DNA from: Maribacter sp. BPC-D8
Lineage (GTDB): Bacteria > Bacteroidota > Bacteroidia > Flavobacteriales > Flavobacteriaceae
DNA: 64,000 nucleotides
Reading direction: 5' to 3'
Assembly (NCBI RefSeq): GCF_035207705.1
Contig: NZ_CP128187.1
Location: 1,860,001 to 1,924,000, forward strand
Shown here piece after piece: positions 19,800-28,621 of the stretch. The position numbers and the translations under genes are program-made. Below the pieces are notes generated by a model. That model ran no database searches, had not been told where the DNA came from, and saw nothing but the letters and a program-made list of their open reading frames with translations. Numbering within the stretch: position 1 is the first letter of the stretch; each line of letters begins with the position of its first letter.

Positions 19800-21368
19800 A
19801 TGATGCGAAACCTACAACACCCCACACGCATGGCAGTCTTTTTATGTCTTATTTTTATTTTTCAATCTTGTAGTAAAGATTCCGATTTGTTATCAGAATA
19901 TGTTATTAATAAAGAGTTAAGTCTCGATATTGAAAGTATTGTTGTTAATGATGTATTTTATATATCAGACACCAATAGCACTATTTTAGATGTATTGAAT
20001 AACGACAATTTTGTTAATATTGAAAATGTCACCATAACAGATATTTCAAGCGCAAAATTTGGCGATGTTATAATTAATGATAACAATACGCTTACCTACA
20101 CTATAATAACTGAAGCAGAGCCAGAAGAAACTACAGATACTGCACATACGGGAGAACCAGAACAAACCGAAGAACCAGAACAAACCGAAGAACCTGCACA
20201 AGAAGAATTTGAGGATACTTTCACCTACACTGCAGAAGAAGTTAATGAAGATGGAACGGTTACCCAAGAAGATGGTATAGTTACTGTTACTAATGACCAG
20301 TCCATTATAGTTGAAGATACCTACAGAGCACCAAATGAAATAAGTGAAAGTGTTAAGGAGTGGAAAGAAAAATTTGATAAAGAATGGCTAGATAATGACA
20401 ATCAAATAGATCATGCCGATGCTTTATCAAAAGCTAAGACTGCAAATGTTGGTCAAGAATATTATTTTCTAGCATACTATGTTGATGGACTAATTAAAAT
20501 GTGGCAGGCATCAGGAGATAACAGTTATTTAGATGAAGCACTAAAATTAATTAACCTTACAATTGATGATGCAGTAGATGTTGGTAATGATTACTTAGGC
20601 TGGCCTAACAATGATAATGATGGTTATGCTTTATGGGATAGTTATTACTGGAGATATGTTGCAACTTTAACTAGAATAATGCATCAATCCCCAAATTTAA
20701 GAGCAACAGGTAATTACCAAAAACAGTATGAAGAACTTTTAGCATTTTCTGAAAAAAATATATGGGAGAGATATGAAGTACAAGGATTAAATAACTTTTA
20801 CAGAATTAATACCCACATGTCTACACATTGGGCTAGAATTGGAATGGAGCTTTACATCATTACTGGAAAAGAAAAATACAAAACAGTTTTTGACAATATA
20901 TCTTTCGGTACAATGGTCGGACGCCCTTCTAACCTAAGAAATCAATTACAATCTAATAACAAAGTTTCTTCTGCAGTTACGTGGAGCCAACGCTGGGACA
21001 TTAATTCAATACAAGATACAGACCATGCCGGTGCTATAGTAAGCTTTATAGTAACTGCCTATGAGAATGACATGTATTGGAATGAAGCAGATATCAATTC
21101 TTTAAAATCAACTCTTAAAAATGTTATTTGGAAGGAAGAATATGGATCGAACTTCAAGTCCAATGTTGATGGAACTGGAGAATTCGATTTACAAGGAAGA
21201 ATACATGAATGGTTGATATTAGGAAGCTATGATAATGAAATTCAAAATCGAATTAAAAATGATTATACTGAAAATAATTTAACATACTATGGTATTCAAC
21301 CTCTAGGAATAGCTGCTTTAAACGCAAAAATATTGGAAGACGGAAAACCTGTATTTCCTGAAAAATAA
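19800..21368 (+). CDS. Surface lipoprotein with cadherin/Ig-like module and probable alpha-toroid domain
   Basis: The 522-residue protein has a lipobox IFQSC near residue 24, followed by SKDSD, an acidic stretch that can act as a Bacteroidota surface-export signal. Residues about 45-165 look like a VCBS/cadherin-like repeat (TILDVLNNDNF, TFTYTAEEVNEDGTV) interrupted by a Glu/Pro/Thr-rich linker. Residues about 180-515 are helical with repeated aromatic motifs (YFLAYYVDGLIKMW, WDSYYWRYVATLTRI, NTHMSTHWARIGMELY, DTDHAGAIVSFIVTAY), which resembles the toroid folds of polysaccharide lyases and six-hairpin glycosidases. I infer a role in cutting or trimming the locus polysaccharide, as AlgL does for alginate. 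I do not recognise the family. It ends in a perfect palindromic terminator. Confidence 0.6.
   Translation: MMRNLQHPTRMAVFLCLIFIFQSCSKDSDLLSEYVINKELSLDIESIVVNDVFYISDTNSTILDVLNNDNFVNIENVTITDISSAKFGDVIINDNNTLTYTIITEAEPEETTDTAHTGEPEQTEEPEQTEEPAQEEFEDTFTYTAEEVNEDGTVTQEDGIVTVTNDQSIIVEDTYRAPNEISESVKEWKEKFDKEWLDNDNQIDHADALSKAKTANVGQEYYFLAYYVDGLIKMWQASGDNSYLDEALKLINLTIDDAVDVGNDYLGWPNNDNDGYALWDSYYWRYVATLTRIMHQSPNLRATGNYQKQYEELLAFSEKNIWERYEVQGLNNFYRINTHMSTHWARIGMELYIITGKEKYKTVFDNISFGTMVGRPSNLRNQLQSNNKVSSAVTWSQRWDINSIQDTDHAGAIVSFIVTAYENDMYWNEADINSLKSTLKNVIWKEEYGSNFKSNVDGTGEFDLQGRIHEWLILGSYDNEIQNRIKNDYTENNLTYYGIQPLGIAALNAKILEDGKPVFPEK
20154..20189 (+). repeat. Two perfect 18-bp tandem repeats in the lipoprotein linker
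   Basis: The unit GAACCAGAACAAACCGAA occurs twice without mismatch and a degenerate third copy follows. It encodes Glu-Pro-Glu-Gln-Thr-Glu repeats in the linker. Copy number could vary by slippage without changing the frame. Confidence 0.9.
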
Positions 21369-21382
21369 AAGATTAATTTACC

Positions 21383-21426
21383 ATACCTAAAACTCAAAAT
21401 AATTAATTATTTTGAGTTTTAGGTAT
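21383..21426 (+). terminator. Perfect 44-bp palindrome, terminator of the lipoprotein gene
   Basis: The 22 bases starting ATACCTAAAACTCAAAATAA are followed directly by their exact reverse complement, with no spacer. It starts 15 bases after the lipoprotein stop and ends 3 bases before the left end of the IS30 remnant. It likely folds into a long hairpin with a small loop and can end transcription, though the T tail is poor. Confidence 0.75.
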
Positions 21427-21429
21427 ACT

Positions 21430-21454
21430 CTAAGTTCAAGTCATAAGTGCAACA
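21430..21454 (+). repeat. Left inverted repeat of the IS30 element
   Basis: Begins CTAAGTTCAAGTCATAAG and ends GCAACA. It matches the right repeat at 23 of 25 positions; the differences are GT here against CC in the right copy. Confidence 0.9.
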
Positions 21455-21463
21455 CGAATATTT

Positions 21464-21493
21464 AAAACAGACGGGACTAGCCCCATCTGTTTT
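21464..21493. other. Hairpin inside the left end of the IS30 element
   Basis: AAAACAGA and TCTGTTTT enclose a G/C-rich centre (GGGACTAGCCC), and ACGAATAT / ATATTCGT at 21454-21461 and 21507-21514 extend the structure outward. It lies between the inverted repeat and the transposase start. In insertion sequences such hairpins can block read-through from outside promoters into the transposase; that role is inferred here. Confidence 0.6.
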
Positions 21494-21519
21494 AGGCTCA
21501 ATATTTATATTCGTCTTGC

Positions 21520-22528
21520 ATGAAAAATTATAAACAACTTTGCCTTTTTCAAAGGTATCAAATTCAAAACACTATTTGATTTAGGATTATCCTAAATAAA
21601 GATAGCGCAACAAATAGGTGTTCATAGAAGTACTATTTGTCGTGAGCTTAAACGAAATATTCCACAGCGTGGTAGAACAGCTGGAGAATATATAGGCGAA
21701 CATGCACAGGCAAAGACAGATTCTCGACATGCCTGCAAGCAAAAGAAAGTGGTTCTAAGCGAGCGTTTGAAAAAACGTATTGAAGGTCTACTAAAATATG
21801 AGAAGTGGAGTCCAGAGCTGATTTCAAAACGATTATCCAAAGAATCCGAAGAATGTGTAAGTCATGAGACAATTTACAAATGGATATGGATTGCAAAACA
21901 TAGTAATCATAGGGAGCATAAAAACTACAAGAAACTATATATACACTTACGTCATACGGGACGCAGGCAAAAACGAAATAATAAGCAGGATAGACGTGGA
22001 GCTATTACAGGAAGAATCGTTATAGATGTACGTCCCGAGGTAGTAGGGAAACGCTCTCGTATCGGGGATATAGAAGTTGACCTCATGATGGGCAGCAATC
22101 ATAAATCGGCATTATTGGTAATGACCGATAGGACAACTTTGATAACGATGATCGAAAAACTCAAGAGTAAAAATGCAGATGAAGTATATGAGAAAATGAA
22201 CCGGAGATTGACCAATTTTAGCACATCTTGGATTAAGACCATCACATTCGATAACGGAAAATAATTTACTTATCATCATAAGATAGCAAAAGACCTAAAT
22301 GTAAAAACTTACTTCACAAGACCGTATACATCTCAAGACAAAGGAACGGTAGAAAACAGAATAGGTGTTATCAGAAAGTTTTTTCCAAAGAAAACAGACT
22401 TAAGAAACATTAAAGATCAAAGAATAAAAGAAGTAGAAAGATTACTAAATTACAGACCTATTAGGAAATTTAATTATAATAACCCAATTGAAGTCCTAAA
22501 CAATAAAATTGTTGCACTTATGGGTTGA
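21520..22528 (+). pseudogene. IS30-family transposase, frameshifted and with two nonsense codons
   Basis: The first piece, from ATG 21520, begins MKNYKQLCLFQRYQI and then loses frame at about 21555-21570. In the next frame TLFDLGLS is followed by a TAA at 21593-21595 where a Gln would be expected, then IKIAQQIGVHRSTICREL (the helix-turn-helix). The catalytic core is otherwise present: the first Asp in GDIEVDL, the second in ITFDNGK, and the Glu in QDKGTVENR. A second TAA at 22262-22264 follows DNGK, where family members have Glu (DNGKEF), a one-base GAA to TAA change. The tail continues to TGA at 22528 inside the right inverted repeat. The longest intact piece, 21749-22264, lacks the helix-turn-helix start and the catalytic Glu. 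Confidence 0.92.
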
Positions 22529-22534
22529 ACTTAG
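22510..22534 (-). repeat. Right inverted repeat of the IS30 element
   Basis: Reverse complement begins CTAAGTTCAACCCATAAG. It overlaps the last codons of the transposase pseudogene, a common arrangement in this family. Confidence 0.9.
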
Positions 22535-23037
22535 CCTAGTTAAACTTTTAAATAATATTAATAAATTTTAAATTACTTATTGGTATAAAAAGACAGTATT
22601 TAAAACCACCAATAGCATTTATTACCTAAAAAAAATATTTCACCAAAATAGCATATATATAGTCATAACTCGGCTTAATTTAAAAGCCATATTCTAGATA
22701 AAACTTCACAATTCTACAAGAAATATTTTCTCATAAATATAATTTCTATCCAAATTCAGGAAAATCTAAATAATTATCTAATAATACCAGGTGAAATAAA
22801 TAAAATTATTATTTCCTTTTAATTCTTTTTTGTATTAGAAGATTATAACAATACCAAATAATAAGAGTTATTGTATACATACATCTAATTAAAGTGAATA
22901 CGCAAAATCTATTATTATTATTATTTAATGTTGAATATTAATTTTAAAAATTAATCTCTCGTTATCTTTGCTTAAAATTATTGGTATATCAAATAAATTA
23001 GAGTCAAAACTAAAATAGTTTACATTATTACAAGTGA
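22535..23037 (+). other. AT-rich intergenic region upstream of wzy
   Basis: About 500 bases with very low GC and no supported gene follow the IS30 element. The only signal I support is TATCTTTG at 22963-22970, an exact TAnnTTTG box 67 bases before the wzy start; a TTG at 22931-22933 is too far away to be a normal -33 element. The region may be remnant sequence left by insertion events. Confidence 0.5.
22963..22970 (+). promoter_or_regulatory. -7 box for the wzy-wzx-glycosyltransferase operon
   Basis: TATCTTTG matches TAnnTTTG exactly and is the best candidate start point for the long operon that begins at 23038. The -33 element is not clear. Confidence 0.5.
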
Positions 23038-24222
23038 ATGGAAAAAACAAACCAACCAAAATTGTTACTCGGTATATTTATAATATTTATTATAGTATTT
23101 TTAAATGCACTTGGACCCTTTTTTCAACTTCAGCAAATTGTTACTTTAGGCTTACTACCTTTTTTAGCTGGAATCGCATTTATATATGATAGCAATAGCT
23201 TCCATTCTAATAAAAAAGAGTTTTTTATTTTCTTAACACTCTTCATACTTAGTTTGATTACAATTTATTACTACAAAGGCTATGATGAATATACAACTAG
23301 TTTAAGTTCATTATTTGGAGCGGTTATATCTGCTTATATCGTAATAGGACTAGTTACAAATGTCAACTATAGTATCTATTTCCATATAGGTTATATATTA
23401 TCTATACTATTTTTATTTGGAATTATGGTCATTAATGGCAACATCACTACAGATTTCGCCTCAGCCCTTGCCGTACGTGATAGATTTTTATTAAATGCAA
23501 ATGCATATTCCTATTTTTGCGTTTTTGCTAATTTTTCTTTATTCTACTTATATTTAAAATTTAAGAACAGGTTGATATTAATACTCTTGCTAGTATTACC
23601 CTTGTTATTTCTAATTATAGCATTCACAACTCAATCCAGAGCTGGTCTTCTTTTAATTACATTAATTAATATTTGTTTTTGGATTTTTGTTAATAAACCT
23701 AAAACAATTAATAGTTTTTATAAAGTCTTCAGAAAGCTAATCATATTAATTTCTATATTACTTTTGGCCTTCCAATTTATAAAAATTTATGAGGGTTCAA
23801 GAATTCAAAACAGAGTGGAAATTAAGGAAAACACTAAAGATTCAAGGGAACTATTGATAGAAAAAGGAATCGAAGTATTTCAAGAGAACCCAATTTTCGG
23901 AGTAGGCTTAGGCCAGTTTCCATTATACAATAAGTTTGGTTTATTTACTCATAATTCTTATACTGAAATACTTGCTGAACAAGGATTAGTTGGTGGCATT
24001 TTACTGTTTTCCCTTTTCTTAATACCAACTTTCAAAAGTTACCGAAACTATAGGCGAGATAAAAAAAATCCTTTATATAAATTTTATTTACTTTTTTTTA
24101 TAACATTTCTCATATACAACAACTTCTATGTTTTTTATAAATTTCCTTTTTCAATGATGTACTTTTTTTTAATAATTACCCTCCAAAAAAGAGACACTAC
24201 TTTCCAAATTAATAGAGAATAA
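23038..24222 (+). CDS. Wzy-type polysaccharide polymerase / O-antigen ligase family membrane protein
   Basis: The 394-residue protein is strongly hydrophobic, with about ten to twelve membrane helices. It carries the Wzy_C-like region: TTQSRAGLLLI on one side, a large loop with KGIEVFQENPIFGVGLGQF, and then THNSYTEILAEQGLVGGILL. This GxGxGxF...HNxxxxxxxExG layout is the signature of O-antigen ligase/polymerase proteins. Beside a Wzx flippase, the polymerase role (joining repeat units in the periplasm) is more likely than lipid A ligation. The start at ATG 23038 follows a TAnnTTTG box. It is the first gene of the operon running to the PglC-like gene. Confidence 0.88.
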   Translation: MEKTNQPKLLLGIFIIFIIVFLNALGPFFQLQQIVTLGLLPFLAGIAFIYDSNSFHSNKKEFFIFLTLFILSLITIYYYKGYDEYTTSLSSLFGAVISAYIVIGLVTNVNYSIYFHIGYILSILFLFGIMVINGNITTDFASALAVRDRFLLNANAYSYFCVFANFSLFYLYLKFKNRLILILLLVLPLLFLIIAFTTQSRAGLLLITLINICFWIFVNKPKTINSFYKVFRKLIILISILLLAFQFIKIYEGSRIQNRVEIKENTKDSRELLIEKGIEVFQENPIFGVGLGQFPLYNKFGLFTHNSYTEILAEQGLVGGILLFSLFLIPTFKSYRNYRRDKKNPLYKFYLLFFITFLIYNNFYVFYKFPFSMMYFFLIITLQKRDTTFQINRE

Positions 24223-24245
24223 ATTAACCATTAAATAACGTAATT

Positions 24246-25700
24246 GTGTCTTTTAAAAAAAAAGCAATAAATGGTTTTAGCTGGACAATATTTGAAGGAA
24301 TATTTAGCCAAGGCTCTGTGTTTTTAGTGGGTATAGTTTTAGCTAGGCTTCTTAGTCCTAAAGATTTTGGATTGGTAGGTATAATAACCGCAATAATAAC
24401 TGTTGCTAACTCTGTGGTTGAAGCAGGCTTTGGCACTGCTTTAATTAGAAAAATTGATGCCACCGAAAATGATTTTAATACTGTATTCTACACTAACCTA
24501 TTAACAGCTTGCGTGCTTTATTTTATACTTTACATTACCGCCCCTAGTATTGCCTCTTTTTTCGAAACACCATCCTTAAATGAATTAATTAAAGTATCTG
24601 GCGTAGTTCTTATAATTAATGCAGTATCTCTAATTCAAAGAACCTTACTTACTAAGATTTTAGAATTTAAAAAACTTGGATTCATTGCTATTATTTCTTC
24701 TATTATTAGTGGAGCTATTGCCATTTTTATGGCTTACAGCAATTTCGAAATATGGAGTTTGATAGCCTTTTTCATACTTAGACCCTTCATAACAACAATA
24801 TTGCTTTGGTTGTTTGCATCTTGGATTCCTAAACTTATTTTTTCATTAGAAAGCTTTAAAGAACTATTTGATTACGGTTACAAATTATTAATTGGAAATC
24901 TAATTAATACAGCATACAAAAATGCTTATTATTTTATTATTGGTAAATTCTTTACCCCTATTGCATTAGGTTTTTATACAAGAGCTGACCAATTTCAAAC
25001 TCCTTTTTCAACTAATATAGCTGTAGCAATTAGACGAATAAGTTTCCCGATTTTATCTAATTTTCAGAATGATCAGAAAAATTTAAAAGCTAAGTTTGTA
25101 CAATTTATGAGATATAGTATGTTTCTGAATTTCACGATAATGTTAAGCATAGCAGCAATGGCAGAACCGATTATTCTACTACTTATAGGTGAAAAATGGC
25201 GCCAATCAATAATTTATCTACAATTACTTTGTATACCAGGATTATTATATCCGCTGCAAATTCTTCATCTTAATTTACTACTTGTTAAGGGTTATTCTAA
25301 TCTAAATTTAAAACTAGAAATAATAAAAAAGATAATTTTAGTACCTATTATATTAGTTACAATAAACTATAGTATAAAGCACATGATTTGGGGCCTTGTT
25401 ATTTTTTCAATTATAGAATATTTCATAAATAGTTTTTACACTAAAAAAATTATAAAATACGATTTAAAAAATCAAATAAAAGATGCTATTCCATTTATCT
25501 TGATAGCTTTGACGACATCATCAGTTATGTACGCAATATCTTACCTCACCAATTTACCCTATCATCTTTTAGTTTTATTGCAACTTATTACAGGATTATT
25601 CGTTTTCTTAATTACCAATGAAGTTTTTAAAACTAACGAATATCTAACCATGAAGGTAAAAGTAATAACAATATTTAAAAAAATAAAGGATGGCAAATAA
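24246..25700 (+). CDS. Wzx-type lipid-linked oligosaccharide flippase
   Basis: The 484-residue protein has about twelve to fourteen membrane helices and the MOP/polysaccharide-synthase N-terminus: AINGFSWTIFEGIFSQG, then VGIVLARLLSPKDFGLVGI. It should flip the undecaprenyl-linked repeat unit to the periplasmic face. The start is a GTG at 24246, since no ATG lies near the conserved N-terminus. It lies 23 bases after wzy and overlaps the following glycosyltransferase by 11 bases, so translation is probably coupled. Confidence 0.93.
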   Translation: MSFKKKAINGFSWTIFEGIFSQGSVFLVGIVLARLLSPKDFGLVGIITAIITVANSVVEAGFGTALIRKIDATENDFNTVFYTNLLTACVLYFILYITAPSIASFFETPSLNELIKVSGVVLIINAVSLIQRTLLTKILEFKKLGFIAIISSIISGAIAIFMAYSNFEIWSLIAFFILRPFITTILLWLFASWIPKLIFSLESFKELFDYGYKLLIGNLINTAYKNAYYFIIGKFFTPIALGFYTRADQFQTPFSTNIAVAIRRISFPILSNFQNDQKNLKAKFVQFMRYSMFLNFTIMLSIAAMAEPIILLLIGEKWRQSIIYLQLLCIPGLLYPLQILHLNLLLVKGYSNLNLKLEIIKKIILVPIILVTINYSIKHMIWGLVIFSIIEYFINSFYTKKIIKYDLKNQIKDAIPFILIALTTSSVMYAISYLTNLPYHLLVLLQLITGLFVFLITNEVFKTNEYLTMKVKVITIFKKIKDGK

Positions 25701-26781
25701 GAAAAGAATAGCTTTTCTTTTAAGTATAATTACCGAAAGAGGAGGTATAGGCAGAGTAACTTCCCTGATTTCAGACCAACTAAATAATATAGAAAATTTT
25801 GAAATCCATATAATCAGCTACGCAAAAAAAGGTCCTACTTCATATGGTTGGAATGATGAAATTCCATACCATTATCTTCTTGAAAATCAAACCTCAATGA
25901 AAAAAGGAATTTTTAAGGCGTCTAAAAGATTAAGAAATATTCTAGCTTTTAATAAAATTGACATATTAATATCTTGTGGTCAAATTGTAGGGCCATTAGG
26001 CGTTCTTAGTACCGTTTTTAATAAAACAAAGCTAATTTACTGGTCGCATACTAGCTTTAAAGGTGCTTCGAAAAAACAGTTTAGAATGTTTAACGAACAT
26101 ATTACTGCTACATTTTCTACAACTTTAATTACACTAACAAAGGCAGATGAAGAAAATTATTCTAAAGAAACACTAGCTAAGCGGGTAGTACAGATTTATA
26201 ATCCTATAGATGCAAAATTAGAAAAACAATCAAAAATGTTTCTTCCAAATACTAATAAAATTATAAGTGTAGGGAGACTTTCCTTTGAGAAAAATTTCGA
26301 GGATATTATAGACATTGCTAAAATAGTTAAGATGAAATATCCAAATCTTAAATGGCATATTTATGGGTCCGGTGAACATAAAAAAACTTTAGAGCAACGA
26401 ATTGAAGAAAAAGGCGTAAAGGATATCGTAATTCTAATGGGACAATCTAATAAGCTATATGAACTTTATAATGATTATTCTTTAATGGTAATGACATCTA
26501 GATATGAGGGGTTCCCTATGAGCTTACTTGAAGGTTTAGCCTCTCAATTACCTTTAATAAGCTATGACGTTCCTACAGGACCTAATGAAATTATTAGAGA
26601 GAATATTAATGGCTATCTAATAGAACCCTTTAATCAAAACGAAATGGCTAATAAAATTATACATCTATTAGCACATCCAGATAAAATGATGGAGTTTTCT
26701 CGTAATAATAAAAAATTTAAAACAGAATACAGTTTAAAAAATATAATCAATAAATGGGAAGAAACTTTAATGCAAAATTAA
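25690..26781 (+). CDS. GT4-family glycosyltransferase
   Basis: The 363-residue protein has the GT-B fold of family 4. The N-terminal domain has ITERGGIGRVTSLISDQL; the C-terminal domain has ISVGRLSFEKNFEDII and the donor-binding stretch MTSRYEGFPMSLLEGLASQLPLI, with the ExxxxxxxE-type pair of Glu residues. It resembles GalNAc/HexNAc transferases of the PglA/PglJ kind, but the donor sugar cannot be assigned. It should act on the cytoplasmic face on an undecaprenyl-linked acceptor. It starts inside the end of wzx. Confidence 0.9.
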   Translation: MANKKRIAFLLSIITERGGIGRVTSLISDQLNNIENFEIHIISYAKKGPTSYGWNDEIPYHYLLENQTSMKKGIFKASKRLRNILAFNKIDILISCGQIVGPLGVLSTVFNKTKLIYWSHTSFKGASKKQFRMFNEHITATFSTTLITLTKADEENYSKETLAKRVVQIYNPIDAKLEKQSKMFLPNTNKIISVGRLSFEKNFEDIIDIAKIVKMKYPNLKWHIYGSGEHKKTLEQRIEEKGVKDIVILMGQSNKLYELYNDYSLMVMTSRYEGFPMSLLEGLASQLPLISYDVPTGPNEIIRENINGYLIEPFNQNEMANKIIHLLAHPDKMMEFSRNNKKFKTEYSLKNIINKWEETLMQN

Positions 26782-26925
26782 GTTTATGTCAAATATATTT
26801 TAACTAGATTGAATATTTAGACTTGGTTATATGTATTAAAAAAATAAATATTAAAAATAGTATGAATTTTAAAAAAATGAAACTATACCTATTTATTCAA
26901 GGTTAACCATAAAGAAATTTTTAAA

Positions 26926-28047
26926 ATGATTTTACATATTTGTAATGATTTTTCATTAACAAAGGTTCACAGTAACCTATATAAATCTATAGATGATTTA
27001 AATATTCCTCAAGTAATATTTAATCCTGTAAGAGATACGACGCCAATAGGGAATAACAATATAAATTTTAAAACCAATAATAGTAGAATTCTATATTCCG
27101 ATAAGCTAAAAAAAACACATAAATTTTTATATCGAAGTAAAATTTCGTTTTTATTTAAAGATTTGATTTCAAAAATTGATATTTCAAAAATTAAAATATC
27201 GCATGCAACTACTTTATTTAGTGATGGAGGTTTATCTTATTTACTTAAAAAAAAATATAACATACCTTATATTGTAGCCATTAGATCGACAGATTTAGAA
27301 GTGTTTCTAAAATATCGTCCTGATTTAATATTTAAAGCCAAAAATATTTTAAAAGAAGCCGAACAAATTATTTTTATAAGTGATTCTTTACAAAAGAAAT
27401 TTTATCAACACCCTTTAATTTTAGGTGATAAAAAGTTTTTAAAAAGTAAGTCTAAGGTAATTTACAATGGTATCGATAATTTTTGGCTTGATAATCAAGA
27501 AAAGAAAAAACAAATTGTTCCCTTCAAAATTCTTTACGTCGGAAGGTTAATACCACGAAAAAACTTAATCAAATTAGCCAATGTCGTTATCGATTTAAAC
27601 AAATCTGGTTACAATCTTGAATTAAATATTGTTGGTTCTGGCGGTGAAGATGAAAAAAAAATAGAAGAACTAGCTCTTAAATATAAAGACACCTTTAATT
27701 TATTAGGTAAAGTAAATGATAAGAATAAACTAAAGGATATCTATAATGAAAATCATATTTTCGCAATGCCTTCGAAAGGCGAAACTTTTGGTTTAGTATA
27801 TATTGAAAGTTTATCTCAAGGCTTACCATTACTTTATTTAGAAAATGATGGAATCGATAATGTTTTTAATTTTGCTGTAGGCGAAAAATGTAAAATTGAT
27901 GATTATGAACAGATTAAGATAAGTCTGATAAATCTTATAGATAATTACAAAGAATATAATTTAGACAAAATAGATTTCTCTTTATTTCGTTGGAGTAATA
28001 TAGCAACGAAATACACCCAACTTTATAAGAAACATGCAAATAATTAA
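26926..28047 (+). CDS. GT4-family glycosyltransferase
   Basis: The 373-residue GT-B protein has IVAIRSTDLEVFLKYRPDL in the acceptor half, ILYVGRLIPRKNLIKLANV at the start of the donor half, and MPSKGETFGLVYIESLSQGLPLL, with the two Glu residues of the family 4 EX7E motif. It lies 144 bases after the previous glycosyltransferase, with no terminator between. It overlaps the acetyltransferase gene by 14 bases. The donor and acceptor are unknown. Confidence 0.9.
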   Translation: MILHICNDFSLTKVHSNLYKSIDDLNIPQVIFNPVRDTTPIGNNNINFKTNNSRILYSDKLKKTHKFLYRSKISFLFKDLISKIDISKIKISHATTLFSDGGLSYLLKKKYNIPYIVAIRSTDLEVFLKYRPDLIFKAKNILKEAEQIIFISDSLQKKFYQHPLILGDKKFLKSKSKVIYNGIDNFWLDNQEKKKQIVPFKILYVGRLIPRKNLIKLANVVIDLNKSGYNLELNIVGSGGEDEKKIEELALKYKDTFNLLGKVNDKNKLKDIYNENHIFAMPSKGETFGLVYIESLSQGLPLLYLENDGIDNVFNFAVGEKCKIDDYEQIKISLINLIDNYKEYNLDKIDFSLFRWSNIATKYTQLYKKHANN

Positions 28048-28621
28048 AAATATATTCTTTTTTATAAAAGTAGTATTAAGAATACCTAAAGATTATATCA
28101 AAAAAAACAAAATTCATTACACTACTAAAATTAGTAATAATACGTTAATCTCTGATTCAAAAATTGGCAAAGAAAATTACATTGCCTGTAATACTGTAAT
28201 AATAAATACCAAGATAGGTAATTATTCATCTATAGCTCCTGGCGTACAAATAGGTGGTATGCAACATTCATATTGGTGGGCAAGTACATCACCAAGGTTA
28301 AGTAAGCATTGTGTTTATGATAAAGTTACAACAATTGGCAATGACGTTTGGATAGCAGCAGGTTGTATAATAAAACAGGGGGTAACTATTGGAGATGGTG
28401 CGGTAATAGGTGCTATGTCTTTTGTTAATACAGATATACCAGAAAATTCAATTTATTTCGGAAGCCCGGCAAAATTTTACAAAAAACGATTAAGTGATGA
28501 TACTTTTAAAAGCATAAAAGAATCTAATTATTGGAATTTAAATCCAGCGGAAGCAATTAAAATATTAAACCAACTTGAGCATGAACATTCTATACCTACA
28601 TCAATACTTCACAACACCTGA
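28034..28621 (+). CDS. Left-handed beta-helix O-/N-acetyltransferase (CatB/XAT-like)
   Basis: The 195-residue protein has hexapeptide repeats (TLISDSKIG, TVIINTKIG, SSIAPGVQIG, TTIGNDVWIAAGCII, VTIGDGAVIGA) and the loop GGMQHSYWWAS with the catalytic His of the xenobiotic acetyltransferase group. It probably acetylates a sugar from acetyl-CoA. Target options are O-acetylation of the repeat unit or N-acetylation of the 4-amino sugar made by the PglF/PglE pair; PglD itself has a different N-terminal domain that is absent here. The start lies within the end of the preceding glycosyltransferase. Confidence 0.87.
   Translation: MQIIKNIFFFIKVVLRIPKDYIKKNKIHYTTKISNNTLISDSKIGKENYIACNTVIINTKIGNYSSIAPGVQIGGMQHSYWWASTSPRLSKHCVYDKVTTIGNDVWIAAGCIIKQGVTIGDGAVIGAMSFVNTDIPENSIYFGSPAKFYKKRLSDDTFKSIKESNYWNLNPAEAIKILNQLEHEHSIPTSILHNT

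Larger units (their letters stand above)
21430..22534 (+). mobile_element. Decayed IS30-family insertion sequence
   Basis: An element of about 1105 bp is bounded by 25-bp inverted repeats (21430-21454 and 22510-22534) that differ at two positions. It encodes one IS30-type transposase in the plus direction, broken by a frameshift and two stop codons, so it cannot move unaided. No certain target duplication is visible: the flanking trinucleotides are ACT and CCT. It lies between the accessory block of the polysaccharide locus and the wzy gene. Confidence 0.92.

Noticed and set aside
21427..22537. Target-site duplication of the IS30 element
   Set aside because: The bases outside the two inverted repeats are ACT and CCT; they do not match, so no duplication can be claimed.
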